Assembly (NCBI GenBank): GCA_004195325.1 | Contig: SDWO01000025.1 | Location: forward strand, 1 to 58,785 | Reading direction: 5' to 3' | Length of the DNA stretch: 58,785 bases | DNA from: Candidatus Izemoplasma acidinucleici | Lineage (GTDB): Bacteria > Bacillota_I > Bacilli_A > Izemoplasmatales > Izemoplasmataceae | Shown: positions 43,430 through 52,286 of the stretch, in pieces | Numbering within the stretch: position 1 is the first letter of the stretch | How the letters are laid out: each line of letters opens with the position of its first letter | Notes under the pieces: generated by a model | The model's input: the letters and a program-made list of their open reading frames with translations, nothing else | What the model was told of the DNA's origin: nothing | The model's database searches: none | Made by a program: the position numbers and the translations under genes

Positions 43430-44578
43430 ATGAAAAAATTATTTACTTTATTACTTGTTTCTGTACTTGTACTTTCACTAACAGCTTGTGCTGGTGAAGA
43501 TAATAGTGTAGAGCTACAAACTCAAATTGATGAATTAGCAGCAAGCGTTACTCAATTAGAGACAGATTTACAAACTGCATTAGATAACTTAGAAACAGAA
43601 CAAAACGATTTATCAGGAACTTATGTTGGTTATTCATGGAAAGGTGAAGCAAGTGGAACATTATTAGAAGACGCTTCACAAAAAATTGAAACAACTTTAA
43701 CTTTAGATGCTGATGGAACAATCGTTGACGCTGAAATGTTATTTTGGAAACTTAAAGATGGTTCATGGTACACACGTCAAGATGGTACTGCACATGTATC
43801 TGCTGATTTAAGTGTAACTCCAATAGCAGCTACTCCTGGTAGCAGTTATGCAAAAGGAACTTCAATGTTTACTGTTGACACACATGACTTCATGTCTTTA
43901 TATGCTGTCGAAGTTGATGAAGCAGGAAACGCTGCATTCTTATTTGTAGATCCAATTACAAGATACCAATTCGAAATCTTATTACCTGTTGGTTACGACT
44001 TTACTACACAAGTTAGTACTGTAACGGTAGATGGTACTCCTGGAGGATTTATTCCTACAGTAAGAACTTCTGGTTCAGGATTATTTAAACCTGCATCATG
44101 GACTGAATTAGTTGGTATGAACATGTTCAGTATTTCAATGTTTAGTCATGTAATGCAAGATACTGGAGTATTTGAAGGACTTAACGGAGATTCTACAATG
44201 CAAGAATTATTAGAATCTGTTGGTGTTGTATTCACAGAAGGTGTTCCAACAACAACTGATGGTCTTGATTATGGTCGTCACAGTAATGGTGGATGGCAAG
44301 GAAATTACGAAGCTATCGCTGCATACTTAATCGGTAAAAACGTAAGTGACATCACAACATTAGTTGATTGGGATGTTGAACGTTGGAACTTAGCTATAAA
44401 TGAAAATAATATCTTTGGTGTTGATTTAGTTGCAGGTGCTACTAAAACAGCTCAAAATTCATTAGATACAATTGCTGGAGCTACAGTGAGAATGTCTAGA
44501 GAATCAACTTCATTCCAAAGAGCACTAGTTGCTGCTGGAGTTATCTCAGAAGAAGATATAATAATCGGAAGATTCTAG
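43430..44578 (+). CDS. Lipoprotein with FMN-binding/flavinylation-like motif
   Basis: The start at 43430 follows AGGAGA and gives a clear lipoprotein signal, MKKLFTLLLVSVLVLSLTAC with the lipobox Cys at residue 20. The frame is open 30 codons further upstream but lacks a ribosome site there. Residues about 26-62 look like a coiled coil. The body contains two beta-rich segments. The C-terminus carries DLVAGATKT (about 332-340), which fits the DxxxGAxxT pattern that ApbE flavinylates, and then DTIAGATVRMS with Arg in place of the acceptor Thr. This suggests an extracellular electron-carrying flavoprotein or a relative. No apbE or Rnf gene is nearby. Confidence 0.72.
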   Translation: MKKLFTLLLVSVLVLSLTACAGEDNSVELQTQIDELAASVTQLETDLQTALDNLETEQNDLSGTYVGYSWKGEASGTLLEDASQKIETTLTLDADGTIVDAEMLFWKLKDGSWYTRQDGTAHVSADLSVTPIAATPGSSYAKGTSMFTVDTHDFMSLYAVEVDEAGNAAFLFVDPITRYQFEILLPVGYDFTTQVSTVTVDGTPGGFIPTVRTSGSGLFKPASWTELVGMNMFSISMFSHVMQDTGVFEGLNGDSTMQELLESVGVVFTEGVPTTTDGLDYGRHSNGGWQGNYEAIAAYLIGKNVSDITTLVDWDVERWNLAINENNIFGVDLVAGATKTAQNSLDTIAGATVRMSRESTSFQRALVAAGVISEEDIIIGRF

Positions 44579-44597
44579 ATTAAAAAAGTTAATAAAT

Positions 44598-44629
44598 AAA
44601 AACCATATTCAGACCGAATATGGTTTTTT
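44598..44629. terminator. Bidirectional terminator
   Basis: AAAAACCATATTC/GAATATGGTTTTT with loop AGACC lies between two convergent genes. It has T runs on both strands. Confidence 0.93.
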
Positions 44630-45230
44630 ATAACTCGTTTTCTAATTCTTCTTCCGTTTCAGCAATGAACTGTCTCATAAATTTTAACTTTCTTAGATAT
44701 ATACCTTTTGAGAATTCAAAATGGAATTTATCAAGATTGTCATCAAGATTTGGTATGTATTTCTTAGTTCTTAACAATACTGATTTATAACTAACTTCAT
44801 CTTGTTCATGTTGCTCGGCTAAAGTGTCCCACAAGATACATAGAGCTCCGACTTCATCAAGCTCATCAGAATCCATTAATATATATGATTCTTTACATAG
44901 GTTAGGTGTATCATTTCTATTATGATATAGGACACCTTCTAATACTTTTTCTTTGAAATCATTTTGTAGATCAAACTGGTTTAAGAAAATTTTAGCTTCG
45001 TTATATGAGGTTATCGCATGGTTTTCTGTTGCATTCCACGAGCAGTCATGAAGTATTGAACTATACGTTAGCACTTCCAAATCTCCACCCAACTCTTTTT
45101 GAAGTCTTTCAGCCCACATCAACACTCTTAATGTGTGTCTATATCTTGATCTAAATGGATAATTCGGTCTGTTGTTTTCTTGTATCTTTCTCCTCGTAAA
45201 ATCTAACGCAACCTCTTTGGTAAGTATCAT
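44628..45230 (-). CDS. HD-domain phosphohydrolase
   Basis: A 200-residue HD-superfamily protein with the metal-binding residues in RHTLRVLMWAERL (near 31), SSILHDCSW (near 66) and YHNRNDTP (near 106). The order H...HD...H...D fits a nucleotide or phosphate-ester hydrolase. The true substrate is unknown. It lies two bases downstream of the rRNA methylase gene, which suggests co-transcription. Confidence 0.82.
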   Translation of the reverse strand: MILTKEVALDFTRRKIQENNRPNYPFRSRYRHTLRVLMWAERLQKELGGDLEVLTYSSILHDCSWNATENHAITSYNEAKIFLNQFDLQNDFKEKVLEGVLYHNRNDTPNLCKESYILMDSDELDEVGALCILWDTLAEQHEQDEVSYKSVLLRTKKYIPNLDDNLDKFHFEFSKGIYLRKLKFMRQFIAETEEELENEL

Positions 45231-45231
45231 G

Positions 45232-45936
45232 CTAGATCCTACTTATATGGTGCATGATTATGCTTCCTGCAACACCAACATTCAAACTTTCAACATTTGT
45301 TTTTATTGTTATATTTTCTGATGTTAGTGAAAGTACTTCTTTGCTTATTCCGCTACCTTCATTCCCTAAAATTAAAGCTAGTTTTTTATCATACTCAATT
45401 TTAGATAGTTCAACACCATTCATGCTAGTACCGTAATACTTATAGTCTGGATTTTGAATCATGAATTCTATTGTATTTTTCTCTATTATATTCAATTTGA
45501 ATAGATTACCTTGTGTACTTCTAATAACTTTATCATTATATAAGTCGCAAGTATTATCTAAAACGACAGTATTAAACCCAAATCCAAGTGCACTTCTAAG
45601 AAGTGTCCCTAAATTACCGGGATCCTGAATTCTCTCTAAAATCAAGACTTTATCGGTGACTTCATTATTTTTAACTTTTTCACAAACACAAAGTATCCCT
45701 TGAGGTTTCTTTGTTTGCGATAATTTTTCTAATACAGGTAACGTTACATAAATAACCTTATCTCCTACAATGGTCTCATCTATTGTAAATACAGTTTTAA
45801 TATTCCCATATTTAACAGCTTCCTCATATAAATGATATCCTTCAGTTATAAATTGATTCTCTAAGTCTCGATACTTCTTGTTATGAAGTTTAACCGTGTC
45901 TTTTATTAGTTGGTTGTTTACACTGCTGATTTTCAT
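45232..45936 (-). CDS. SpoU/TrmH-family RNA 2'-O-methyltransferase
   Basis: The 234-residue protein has an N-terminal RNA-binding part (NKKYRDLENQFITEGYHLYEEAVK, cited by its landmarks FITEG and LYEEA). The SPOUT knot contains ERIQDPGNLGTLLRSALGFGF near 101, LILGNEGSGIS near 188 and VESLNVGVAGSIIMH near 213. It methylates the ribose of 23S rRNA or tRNA. Homologues are called RlmB or TsnR-like, and the exact site cannot be read here. Confidence 0.92.
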   Translation of the reverse strand: MKISSVNNQLIKDTVKLHNKKYRDLENQFITEGYHLYEEAVKYGNIKTVFTIDETIVGDKVIYVTLPVLEKLSQTKKPQGILCVCEKVKNNEVTDKVLILERIQDPGNLGTLLRSALGFGFNTVVLDNTCDLYNDKVIRSTQGNLFKLNIIEKNTIEFMIQNPDYKYYGTSMNGVELSKIEYDKKLALILGNEGSGISKEVLSLTSENITIKTNVESLNVGVAGSIIMHHISRI

Positions 45937-45965
45937 AAGACCACCTCAAAATAATTATAACATAT

Positions 45966-45993
45966 AAAAAGGAGTATAAAACTCCTCTTTTTT
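45966..45993 (-). terminator. Terminator upstream of the rRNA methylase gene
   Basis: On the minus strand GAGGAGT/ACTCCTT with loop TTTAT is followed by TTTT. It ends the unit at 46034-46600. Confidence 0.7.
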
Positions 45994-46033
45994 ATGAATT
46001 AATTGTGATAATCTGGTTTAAATCTTTATAGTG

Positions 46034-46600
46034 TTATTTTTTTCTAGTGAACCATCTCATATCTAAAAACTTAGGTAAGAGTGTTCCACTTTTTGACGAA
46101 CTAGTATTTGATAGGGTATTACCATTCCATAACAATCCAAATATGAAAATCATACTTCCCAAAGTAATAACATAATAATAGTTTCCGTTAACAAGGTAAG
46201 TCAGTTCTGCATCTTCTTTTGTGTCCAATATAAGTTGATACTCTGTGTCTAACTCATCGTATATAACGGATGATTCTATTGTCCCAAAATCAGATTCGAT
46301 TTGCAAGACGTAAAATGTACTTGAATCGATACTGTCTTCCATAACGTAATAGTTTATCATTTGGCCGTTATCATCTATATACCAGTCATCATTGATCAAA
46401 TCATATTTGTCTGACAAAAGTTCCTGATTCTGAAGATCCTGATTCTCATTAAAGAAGTTTTCTTCAACATATGAACTGAAAATCGGATAATGAGATCTCT
46501 TTATAGATTCATCAGGATTTTTAATACCAATAACTCCATATACTATAATAGCTAACCCTATAAAAATAATAAATAGTTTTTTACCTATTGAACTATACAT
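46034..46600 (-). CDS. Uncharacterised two-helix membrane protein
   Basis: No family recognised. The 188-residue protein has a helix at about 7-24, an extracytoplasmic acidic domain at 25-145 and a second helix at about 147-165, with a short basic cytoplasmic tail (MRWFTRKK). The topology resembles DUF3592-like proteins, but I cannot support that assignment. The outer domain has many Asp, Glu and Tyr residues and no Cys. Confidence 0.65.
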   Translation of the reverse strand: MYSSIGKKLFIIFIGLAIIVYGVIGIKNPDESIKRSHYPIFSSYVEENFFNENQDLQNQELLSDKYDLINDDWYIDDNGQMINYYVMEDSIDSSTFYVLQIESDFGTIESSVIYDELDTEYQLILDTKEDAELTYLVNGNYYYVITLGSMIFIFGLLWNGNTLSNTSSSKSGTLLPKFLDMRWFTRKK

Positions 46601-46675
46601 AATTCCCCACCTCGAAATAATTATACCATGTTTAAGGAGATTAGATATGTCATATTTGTCCTAAAAGGCGCAAAT

Positions 46676-46698
46676 AAAAAACGGAGTGTTTACTCCGT
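46676..46698 (-). terminator. Terminator of the rhodanese lipoprotein gene
   Basis: ACGGAGT/ACTCCGT with loop AAAC overlaps the stop codon and is followed by five T on the minus strand. Confidence 0.9.
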
Positions 46699-47088
46699 TT
46701 CATAACCATCATTAATCCAACCTTGTATTCCATCAGTTAAATTGTAAATTTCTGTGAATCCTTCTTTGTAAAAAATGGCAGTTGCGTCAACGCTTCTGTT
46801 TCCACTATTACACATTAATACGATTGGTTTATCTTTATCTAGTTGAGAAAACGAAGAACGATCATTTTCTATGATATACACATCCATAATATAATCAAAT
46901 CCACTTATTTTCATTTCTTGATATTCAAGATATGTTCTAACATCAACGAATTGATAATCCGATTTGTTTTCTAACATCACTACTAATTCCTCATTAGAAA
47001 TGTTAGTGTACTCTACTTTATCATTACTACATCCAGAAAACGTAATAACAGATATTGAAAGTAGAACAAAAACTAATACTTTTTTCAT
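46690..47088 (-). CDS. Rhodanese-domain lipoprotein
   Basis: From the ATG at 47088, behind GAGGTGA, the protein has 132 residues with a lipoprotein signal ending SVITFSGC. A single rhodanese domain follows, with VDVRTYLEYQ near 47 and the active-site loop MCNSGNRSVDA near 92, with Cys intact. Surface rhodaneses move sulfane sulfur or act in redox stress. It is next to thiI, but as an exported protein it is unlikely to serve ThiI. Ten extra codons upstream are open. Confidence 0.9.
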   Translation of the reverse strand: MKKVLVFVLLSISVITFSGCSNDKVEYTNISNEELVVMLENKSDYQFVDVRTYLEYQEMKISGFDYIMDVYIIENDRSSFSQLDKDKPIVLMCNSGNRSVDATAIFYKEGFTEIYNLTDGIQGWINDGYETE

Positions 47089-47138
47089 AATATTCACCTC
47101 GAACATATTATATTTCATATTTAGTTCGTTTGCAAACT

Positions 47139-48377
47139 TTATGAAAACTCTTTTGCTAAAACTTCGCTGACCACAAGTCCCTCAAAAGTAATATCTCTGT
47201 GGTTTTTAGCATCACAAATCAAGTATTTTGTCTTCTCGATTGTTTCATTAATAATTTTTTCAAAGTCAAAATGTGTTTCATATTGTAGACACTTTTTCAT
47301 ATTGGGAGCAGTTGTTGGTTTCTTAGGTACATAGACAGTACAACAATCTTCAAACGGCTTGATACTTGTTAAATAGCAATCTATCTTTTTGCTTATATCT
47401 ATGATATCTAATTTGTCATATGTTGAAAGTGGTCGAACAATTGGCATTGTTACTGTACGACTCACAACATTAATTGATTTCAATGTTTGTGATGCCACTT
47501 GCCCAATTGACTCCCCATTAATTAATATAAGATCATCATTCTCTAATGCTATACGTTCTGCGATACGATACATCATTCTTCTCATGATTGTAATGTTATA
47601 AGATTCAGGTATGAATTCTAATAACGCCTGATGCATCTTCTCAAATGGTACCATATATAATTTGATTTTAGATCGTGGCGCATATAACGCCATTTTTTCT
47701 GTCAAATCAATAACTTTTTGTGCAGACTCTATACTGGTTAATGGTGTAGACTCGAAGTGAATACATTCAATCTCGATACCTTGTTTCATTGCTAAGAATC
47801 CAGCTACCGGTGAATCAATCCCACCACTTAACATTAATAGCCCTTTTCCAGCAACTCCAACAGGGAATCCACCCATACCTTTAATTTTTTTACAATATAA
47901 AAATGCAGCATCAGTTCTTACTTCAACATGTAGTGTCAATTCAGGATTATGAACATCTACTTTTAGTAAGTCTGTGTTACTTAAAACATACTTTGCTACA
48001 ACTTTGCTGATTTCTTGAGATGTGATTGGATATAGTTTATCACTTCTTTTAGATTCAACCTTAAACGTAACAACTTTGTCTTTTAATTCCCCTTGAACTA
48101 CTTCTAAGGCTCTTTTATTAATAGACTCTGTATCTTTATCAACTTTTGAAACAAGACTATAACCTCTTAGTCCTGATACTCTATCAAGACCTTTAATTAC
48201 TTCATTGTGGTCTTCTCCATTTAATAAGATATACATTCTATCATGATTTCTCTCATACTTTACATTGTCATTATTTACTTTTTCTCTAATAAGGTTATTA
48301 ACCCTATCGATAAACATTTTCTTGTTTTTTCCTTTAAGTGTTAGATCACCATATCTAACTAAGATTCTTTCATACAT
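47139..48377 (-). CDS. thiI: tRNA 4-thiouridine synthase ThiI
   Basis: ThiI adenylates U8 of tRNA and inserts sulfur from a cysteine desulfurase. The 412-residue protein has the ferredoxin-like and THUMP domains in the first 165 residues and the PP-loop LMLSGGIDSPVAG near 182. It keeps the Cys pair region FEDCCTVYVP near 343 and has no C-terminal rhodanese domain, as in Bacillus. AAAGGAG precedes the start. Confidence 0.95.
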   Translation of the reverse strand: MYERILVRYGDLTLKGKNKKMFIDRVNNLIREKVNNDNVKYERNHDRMYILLNGEDHNEVIKGLDRVSGLRGYSLVSKVDKDTESINKRALEVVQGELKDKVVTFKVESKRSDKLYPITSQEISKVVAKYVLSNTDLLKVDVHNPELTLHVEVRTDAAFLYCKKIKGMGGFPVGVAGKGLLMLSGGIDSPVAGFLAMKQGIEIECIHFESTPLTSIESAQKVIDLTEKMALYAPRSKIKLYMVPFEKMHQALLEFIPESYNITIMRRMMYRIAERIALENDDLILINGESIGQVASQTLKSINVVSRTVTMPIVRPLSTYDKLDIIDISKKIDCYLTSIKPFEDCCTVYVPKKPTTAPNMKKCLQYETHFDFEKIINETIEKTKYLICDAKNHRDITFEGLVVSEVLAKEFS

Positions 48378-48419
48378 TCTACCGACTCCTTTTGTTCAAA
48401 GATATAATACCACAATTGT

Positions 48420-48447
48420 TTGCAATTTAGTAATATTTTGTTAAAAT
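48420..48447 (+). promoter_or_regulatory. Promoter of the Met-sulfoxide reductase gene
   Basis: TTGCAA and TAAAAT are separated by 16 bases, just before the start codon at 48465. Confidence 0.5.
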
Positions 48448-48464
48448 CTTTATAGGTGATAATT

Positions 48465-48944
48465 ATGTTTATAGCTGAAGACAAAGGTAAGACAAAAGAA
48501 GAGAATTATGAATTGATCTTAGAGAATCAAAAATACTTGTTAATTGAGAGTGATGAGTTTGTTACTTCACTATCAAATCTAAGTGCTTTACTGAATTATT
48601 TCTTAGATGACATTAACTGGGTTGGATTCTACCTTTATGATGGACAGAAATTATATTTAGGACCATTCCAAGGATTACCTGCTTGTACAGAGATTAAGAT
48701 GGGTATTGGCGTATGTGGAACTACTGCTTTAGAACAGAAATCATATATTGTAAAAAATGTACATGATTTCCCAGGACATATCGCTTGTGATAGCAATTCA
48801 AGTAGCGAAATTGTAATTCCAATTCTTAAAGATAATAAGCTTATTGGTGTCTTGGATATTGATTCACCTACTATTAATAGATTTAATGAAATTGATAAAG
48901 AATATTTAGAGAAAGTAGTGTCGAAATTAGTTGACATTATCTAA
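48465..48944 (+). CDS. msrC: Free methionine-(R)-sulfoxide reductase (GAF domain)
   Basis: fRMsr enzymes reduce free Met-R-sulfoxide with cysteines in a GAF domain. The 159-residue protein is a single GAF domain with the three characteristic cysteines in LPACTEIKMG, GVCGTTAL and IACDSNSSSEI, and DINWVGFYLYDG near the start. The ATG at 48465 is chosen because AGGTGATA precedes it; a GTG three codons upstream is part of that site. The rpsD promoter overlaps its 3' end. Confidence 0.92.
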   Translation: MFIAEDKGKTKEENYELILENQKYLLIESDEFVTSLSNLSALLNYFLDDINWVGFYLYDGQKLYLGPFQGLPACTEIKMGIGVCGTTALEQKSYIVKNVHDFPGHIACDSNSSSEIVIPILKDNKLIGVLDIDSPTINRFNEIDKEYLEKVVSKLVDII

Positions 48945-48959
48945 TGCTTTCTATATAAT
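48931..48959 (+). promoter_or_regulatory. Consensus promoter of rpsD
   Basis: Perfect TTGACA and TATAAT spaced by exactly 17 bases. The -35 lies inside the end of the msrC-like gene. Confidence 0.92.
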
Positions 48960-48965
48960 AAATAT

Positions 48966-49125
48966 GCGCATGTGTAATAAAGGCAGCTAAATAATGAATT
49001 TGTTTTCTGCTGAATGTTCCGTAAAGGGTTGAAAGTAATCATTGCTGACACGGTGAAATCATTAAAACATTCTGATTAATAGAATCGTTATTACTCTTGT
49101 GAAAAAATAAAAGGAGGAATACATT
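48966..49125 (+). ncRNA. rpsD leader RNA, likely S4 autoregulatory
   Basis: About 160 untranslated bases separate the promoter from rpsD, including paired elements such as CAGC/GCTG (48982 onward) and GATT/AATC. Bacillota rpsD genes commonly carry a structured leader bound by S4 itself. I infer the same here from position and length, and have not matched the fold base by base. An AAAGGAGG ribosome site closes it. Confidence 0.55.
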
Positions 49126-49725
49126 ATGGCACGTTATACAGGACCAAGTTGGAAAAAAGCTAGAAGATTAAAGTTCAGTATCAGTGAAACTGGTAAAGAA
49201 TTAGGTAAAAGACCTTATGCTCCAGGGCAACATGGACAAAGAAGAGGGAAATTATCTGAGTATGGAGTTCAATTACAAGAAAAACAAAAAGTAAGATTTA
49301 CTTACGGTGTAAATGAAAAACAATTCAAGAAAATCTTCCAAGCAGCAAAAAAATTACAAGGTAAACAAGGTGAAAACTTCTTATTCTTATTAGAATCAAG
49401 ATTAGATAACTTAGTTTATAGAGCTGGATTAGCATCTACAAGACGCCAATCAAGACAATTAGTAAACCATGGACATGTTTATGTTGATGGACGTAGAGTG
49501 GATATCCCATCATACAGAGTACAACCAGGACAAGTTTTCACTTTAGGTGAAAAAGCACGTAAATTTGATATCGTTAAAGATTCTTTAGAAGCTCAAGTTA
49601 CAAGACTTGAATTCGTAAGTTTCGATGAAAACAAATTTGAAGCAACATATGTTCGTTTACCTGAAAGACAAGAAATCTTAACTGACATCAAAGAAAACTT
49701 AATCGTAGAATATTACAACAGATAA
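49126..49725 (+). CDS. rpsD: 30S ribosomal protein S4
   Basis: The primary 16S rRNA-binding protein of the small subunit body. The 199-residue sequence begins [19 protein letters not shown] and has the S4 RNA-binding domain from about 90 ([19 protein letters not shown]). It lacks the N-terminal zinc cysteines, i.e. it is the C-minus form. It is a single-gene unit, the usual arrangement in Bacillota. Confidence 0.97.
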   Translation: MARYTGPSWKKARRLKFSISETGKELGKRPYAPGQHGQRRGKLSEYGVQLQEKQKVRFTYGVNEKQFKKIFQAAKKLQGKQGENFLFLLESRLDNLVYRAGLASTRRQSRQLVNHGHVYVDGRRVDIPSYRVQPGQVFTLGEKARKFDIVKDSLEAQVTRLEFVSFDENKFEATYVRLPERQEILTDIKENLIVEYYNR

Positions 49726-49728
49726 TTT

Positions 49729-49754
49729 AAAAGCATCCAATGGATGCTTTTTTT
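49729..49754 (+). terminator. Terminator of rpsD
   Basis: AAAAGCATCCA/TGGATGCTTTT with almost no loop, followed by further T. It is nearly the same sequence as the terminator at 50512-50539. Confidence 0.93.
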
Positions 49755-49812
49755 ATTTGTCCTAAATACATTCTTAGTTTGTATGATATAATTACATTCT
49801 GGAGGGGTTAAA

Positions 49813-50508
49813 TTGAATAAACTAATATCTATAATTGCACTACTAGCATTTATACTATTTCTTACAGGCTGTGATGAGGGAGTAGAACAAAGAACACTAT
49901 CTTGTACTGATGGAAACGAAAGCTTAAATGTGGTATATCAGGAAGATAGGATTATGTCAATTGCAAGCGCAATCGATGGTGAATCAATCAATCGTCAGGA
50001 TAACTATGAAGAAATTCTATCCTTAGAAGAAACTTTGATTGAAACGTATGGAAGTAATAATACAACAATTTTCGAAGTTATGGAAAACTTTGTACTCTAT
50101 TTTGAGGAAGAAGCCGATGGCAACATATTATGTGATACTGTAGTTGACAATGTTAAATATAAAGAAGATGCAGAAGCGGAAAATAACCAAAGTATATTTG
50201 GAATTAATATGGCAAAGGACTCAGTTCTAGCAGATGCTCTTGCAATTGAAAATGCTTCAAAATTGTATTGCTCACAAACAATTTGTGAATCAGATCAGGA
50301 ATTAACATGGACTCAGTTAAGTCCTTATATTGAGGGGCTTGATGAAGATGATTATGATTTCACTAATAACACTGGAATTATAACTACTAAAACTTCTTCA
50401 GGTTGGACCGTAGATATAGAGGCTGATGGTACTGGGGCATGGGAAATTATCCAGAATTCTGTTCCCTCTAGTTGTGATCGAGATTGCATTATTGAAGATA
50501 TAGACTAA
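49813..50508 (+). CDS. Uncharacterised lipoprotein
   Basis: A 231-residue secreted lipoprotein that starts with TTG behind GGAGGGG. The signal MNKLISIIALLAFILFLTGC has its lipobox Cys at 20. The body is acidic, with several cysteines (for example LSCTDGNE, YCSQTICES and SSCDRDCIIED) that may form disulfides. The part near 128-215 (DSVLADALAIENASKLYC) resembles the small hydrophilic domain of pseudopilins that have lost their helix, but the similarity is weak. No function can be assigned. Confidence 0.75.
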   Translation: MNKLISIIALLAFILFLTGCDEGVEQRTLSCTDGNESLNVVYQEDRIMSIASAIDGESINRQDNYEEILSLEETLIETYGSNNTTIFEVMENFVLYFEEEADGNILCDTVVDNVKYKEDAEAENNQSIFGINMAKDSVLADALAIENASKLYCSQTICESDQELTWTQLSPYIEGLDEDDYDFTNNTGIITTKTSSGWTVDIEADGTGAWEIIQNSVPSSCDRDCIIEDID

Positions 50509-50511
50509 AAT

Positions 50512-50539
50512 AAAAAGCATCCAATTGGATGCTTTTTTT
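50512..50539. terminator. Bidirectional terminator
   Basis: AAAAAGCATCCAA/TTGGATGCTTTTT is a perfect 26-bp palindrome between two convergent genes, with extra T on the plus strand. Confidence 0.93.
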
Positions 50540-52187
50540 ATTCCGTTTGTTCTTCTGCTAAAACTATAGCGATTCTTACAAGTTCGACAAACTCATCTCT
50601 GTAATTACTAAATTCAGTCCCCGTACTAAGAGTTGCTTTTTGAATTACGTTTATTAAATTAGCCTCACCTTTGTATTGCGAATCGATTAATACTAATCCA
50701 AATTCTACGATAGAACTGGCAAAACTATATGTTTCACTCATTTCAGTAGATTCCTCAACTAGAATTACATGGCTTGTACTTCTATCAAAATTAAAGTTTG
50801 CTGTCTTATAATTGATTTTCAAGGTTGCTACTTCTCCATTGAAATTGGTTCCATTATATTTTAAATCAGTTACTACTTCAAATTCTTTAGGATCAATTTC
50901 TTCAAGAGAACCTGCAGGTATTATCTCGTAAAATGCAATAACCTCATGTCCTGCTCCTAAATCACCTGCATCAACTTCATTATTATCAAAATCTTCAAAG
51001 TTCAACATTCTATTCTCGTACCCTATAAGTCTGTATCCTTTTACATACATAGGATTGAACTCAACTTGTAGTTTTACATCTTTGGCTACAGTAACTAAGC
51101 TTCCGCCTAGTTCACTTACAAATACTTTTTTTGCTTCTAGAATAGAATCTATATAGTAGTATACTCCATTACCTTTATCGGCTAAGATTTCCATTTTACT
51201 ATCTTGTAAATTACCTGTACCAAATCCTAAAACACTTAGATACACTCCTGTTTCACGTTTCTCTTCTATTAAGTTTTCTAATTCTACAAGACCTGATGTT
51301 CCAACATTGAAATCACCGTCAGTACAGAGGATTACTCTGTTGTTTCCACCATCAATAAAGTATTCCTCAGCTTTATCGTAGGCCAAATTAATACCAGCTT
51401 CACCATTTGTACTTCCACCAGCTTCCAAACTATTTATTGCATCTTTTATTTCTTCTTTATTATTACCATCAACACCATCAAGAACTACTCCGCTTGATCC
51501 AGCATAAACGACAACAGTAATCCTATCTTGTCCACGCAGTTCGTCAACAAGCATTGATATTGCGTTTTGTAATAAAGGTAATTTATCTTTTGCACTCATA
51601 CTTCCTGAGACATCTAGTAAAAACACTAAATTATTACCTTCGGTTTCTTCAAATTCTATTGTTTCGGTTTTCATTCCTATCATTAATAATTGATGTTCGT
51701 TGTTCCATGGTGCATCATGAATTTCACTTGTTATACCAAATATATCATTACCTTCTGGCAGATTTAAATCATAATCAAAATAATTAACAAGCTCTTCTAT
51801 TCTAACACTGTCTACTGGAGGTAACTGCCCATCGTTTATGAATCTCCTCATATTAGAATATGATGCGGTATCCACATCTGCACTAAATGTTGATACAGCC
51901 ATATCATTTGTACTCGTATACCCTGTCTCTACTAAACTACCATATGCTTCCAAGTCGTTTCCGATTTGTCCACTATTATAGACGTGAAAATTAAAAGCAC
52001 TATCTGTTATTATTACATAATTACCGTTAGTAAATGTTTCACCTTTAATTAATTCAGGTATATATGTCATTGTAGGCACACTAACCTCATTTTCAATCGG
52101 TTCTATTTCAGTTTTTGACTCATCGTTACTACATCCGCTTATAAAAATAACTAGTAGCAACAATATTATTAAATTAATTTTTTTCAT
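50538..52187 (-). CDS. Surface lipoprotein with von Willebrand A domain (YfbK-like)
   Basis: The ATG at 52187 gives a lipoprotein signal MKKINLIILLLLVIFISGC; the frame is open ten codons further upstream. The layout follows the YfbK family. The N-terminal segment has DVDTASYSNMRRFINDGQLP near 105. The vWA domain from about 190 has an intact metal site, FLLDVSGSMSAKD. The YfbK C-terminal domain starts near 385. These proteins bind a divalent metal and probably proteins at the cell surface. The biological role is unknown. The length of about 549 residues is usual. Confidence 0.88.
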   Translation of the reverse strand: MKKINLIILLLLVIFISGCSNDESKTEIEPIENEVSVPTMTYIPELIKGETFTNGNYVIITDSAFNFHVYNSGQIGNDLEAYGSLVETGYTSTNDMAVSTFSADVDTASYSNMRRFINDGQLPPVDSVRIEELVNYFDYDLNLPEGNDIFGITSEIHDAPWNNEHQLLMIGMKTETIEFEETEGNNLVFLLDVSGSMSAKDKLPLLQNAISMLVDELRGQDRITVVVYAGSSGVVLDGVDGNNKEEIKDAINSLEAGGSTNGEAGINLAYDKAEEYFIDGGNNRVILCTDGDFNVGTSGLVELENLIEEKRETGVYLSVLGFGTGNLQDSKMEILADKGNGVYYYIDSILEAKKVFVSELGGSLVTVAKDVKLQVEFNPMYVKGYRLIGYENRMLNFEDFDNNEVDAGDLGAGHEVIAFYEIIPAGSLEEIDPKEFEVVTDLKYNGTNFNGEVATLKINYKTANFNFDRSTSHVILVEESTEMSETYSFASSIVEFGLVLIDSQYKGEANLINVIQKATLSTGTEFSNYRDEFVELVRIAIVLAEEQTE

Positions 52188-52262
52188 TAAACTCAACCTT
52201 CCCTGATCTACTTCCATTATACTTAAGAATATGTATTTATAAATACTGGGCAGATAAGTTAC

Positions 52263-52286
52263 AAAAAAAACTAAGAAAACTTAGTT
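52263..52286 (-). terminator. Terminator of the P-loop kinase gene
   Basis: AACTAAG/CTTAGTT with a TTTT loop overlaps the stop codon and is followed by eight T on the minus strand. Confidence 0.88.
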
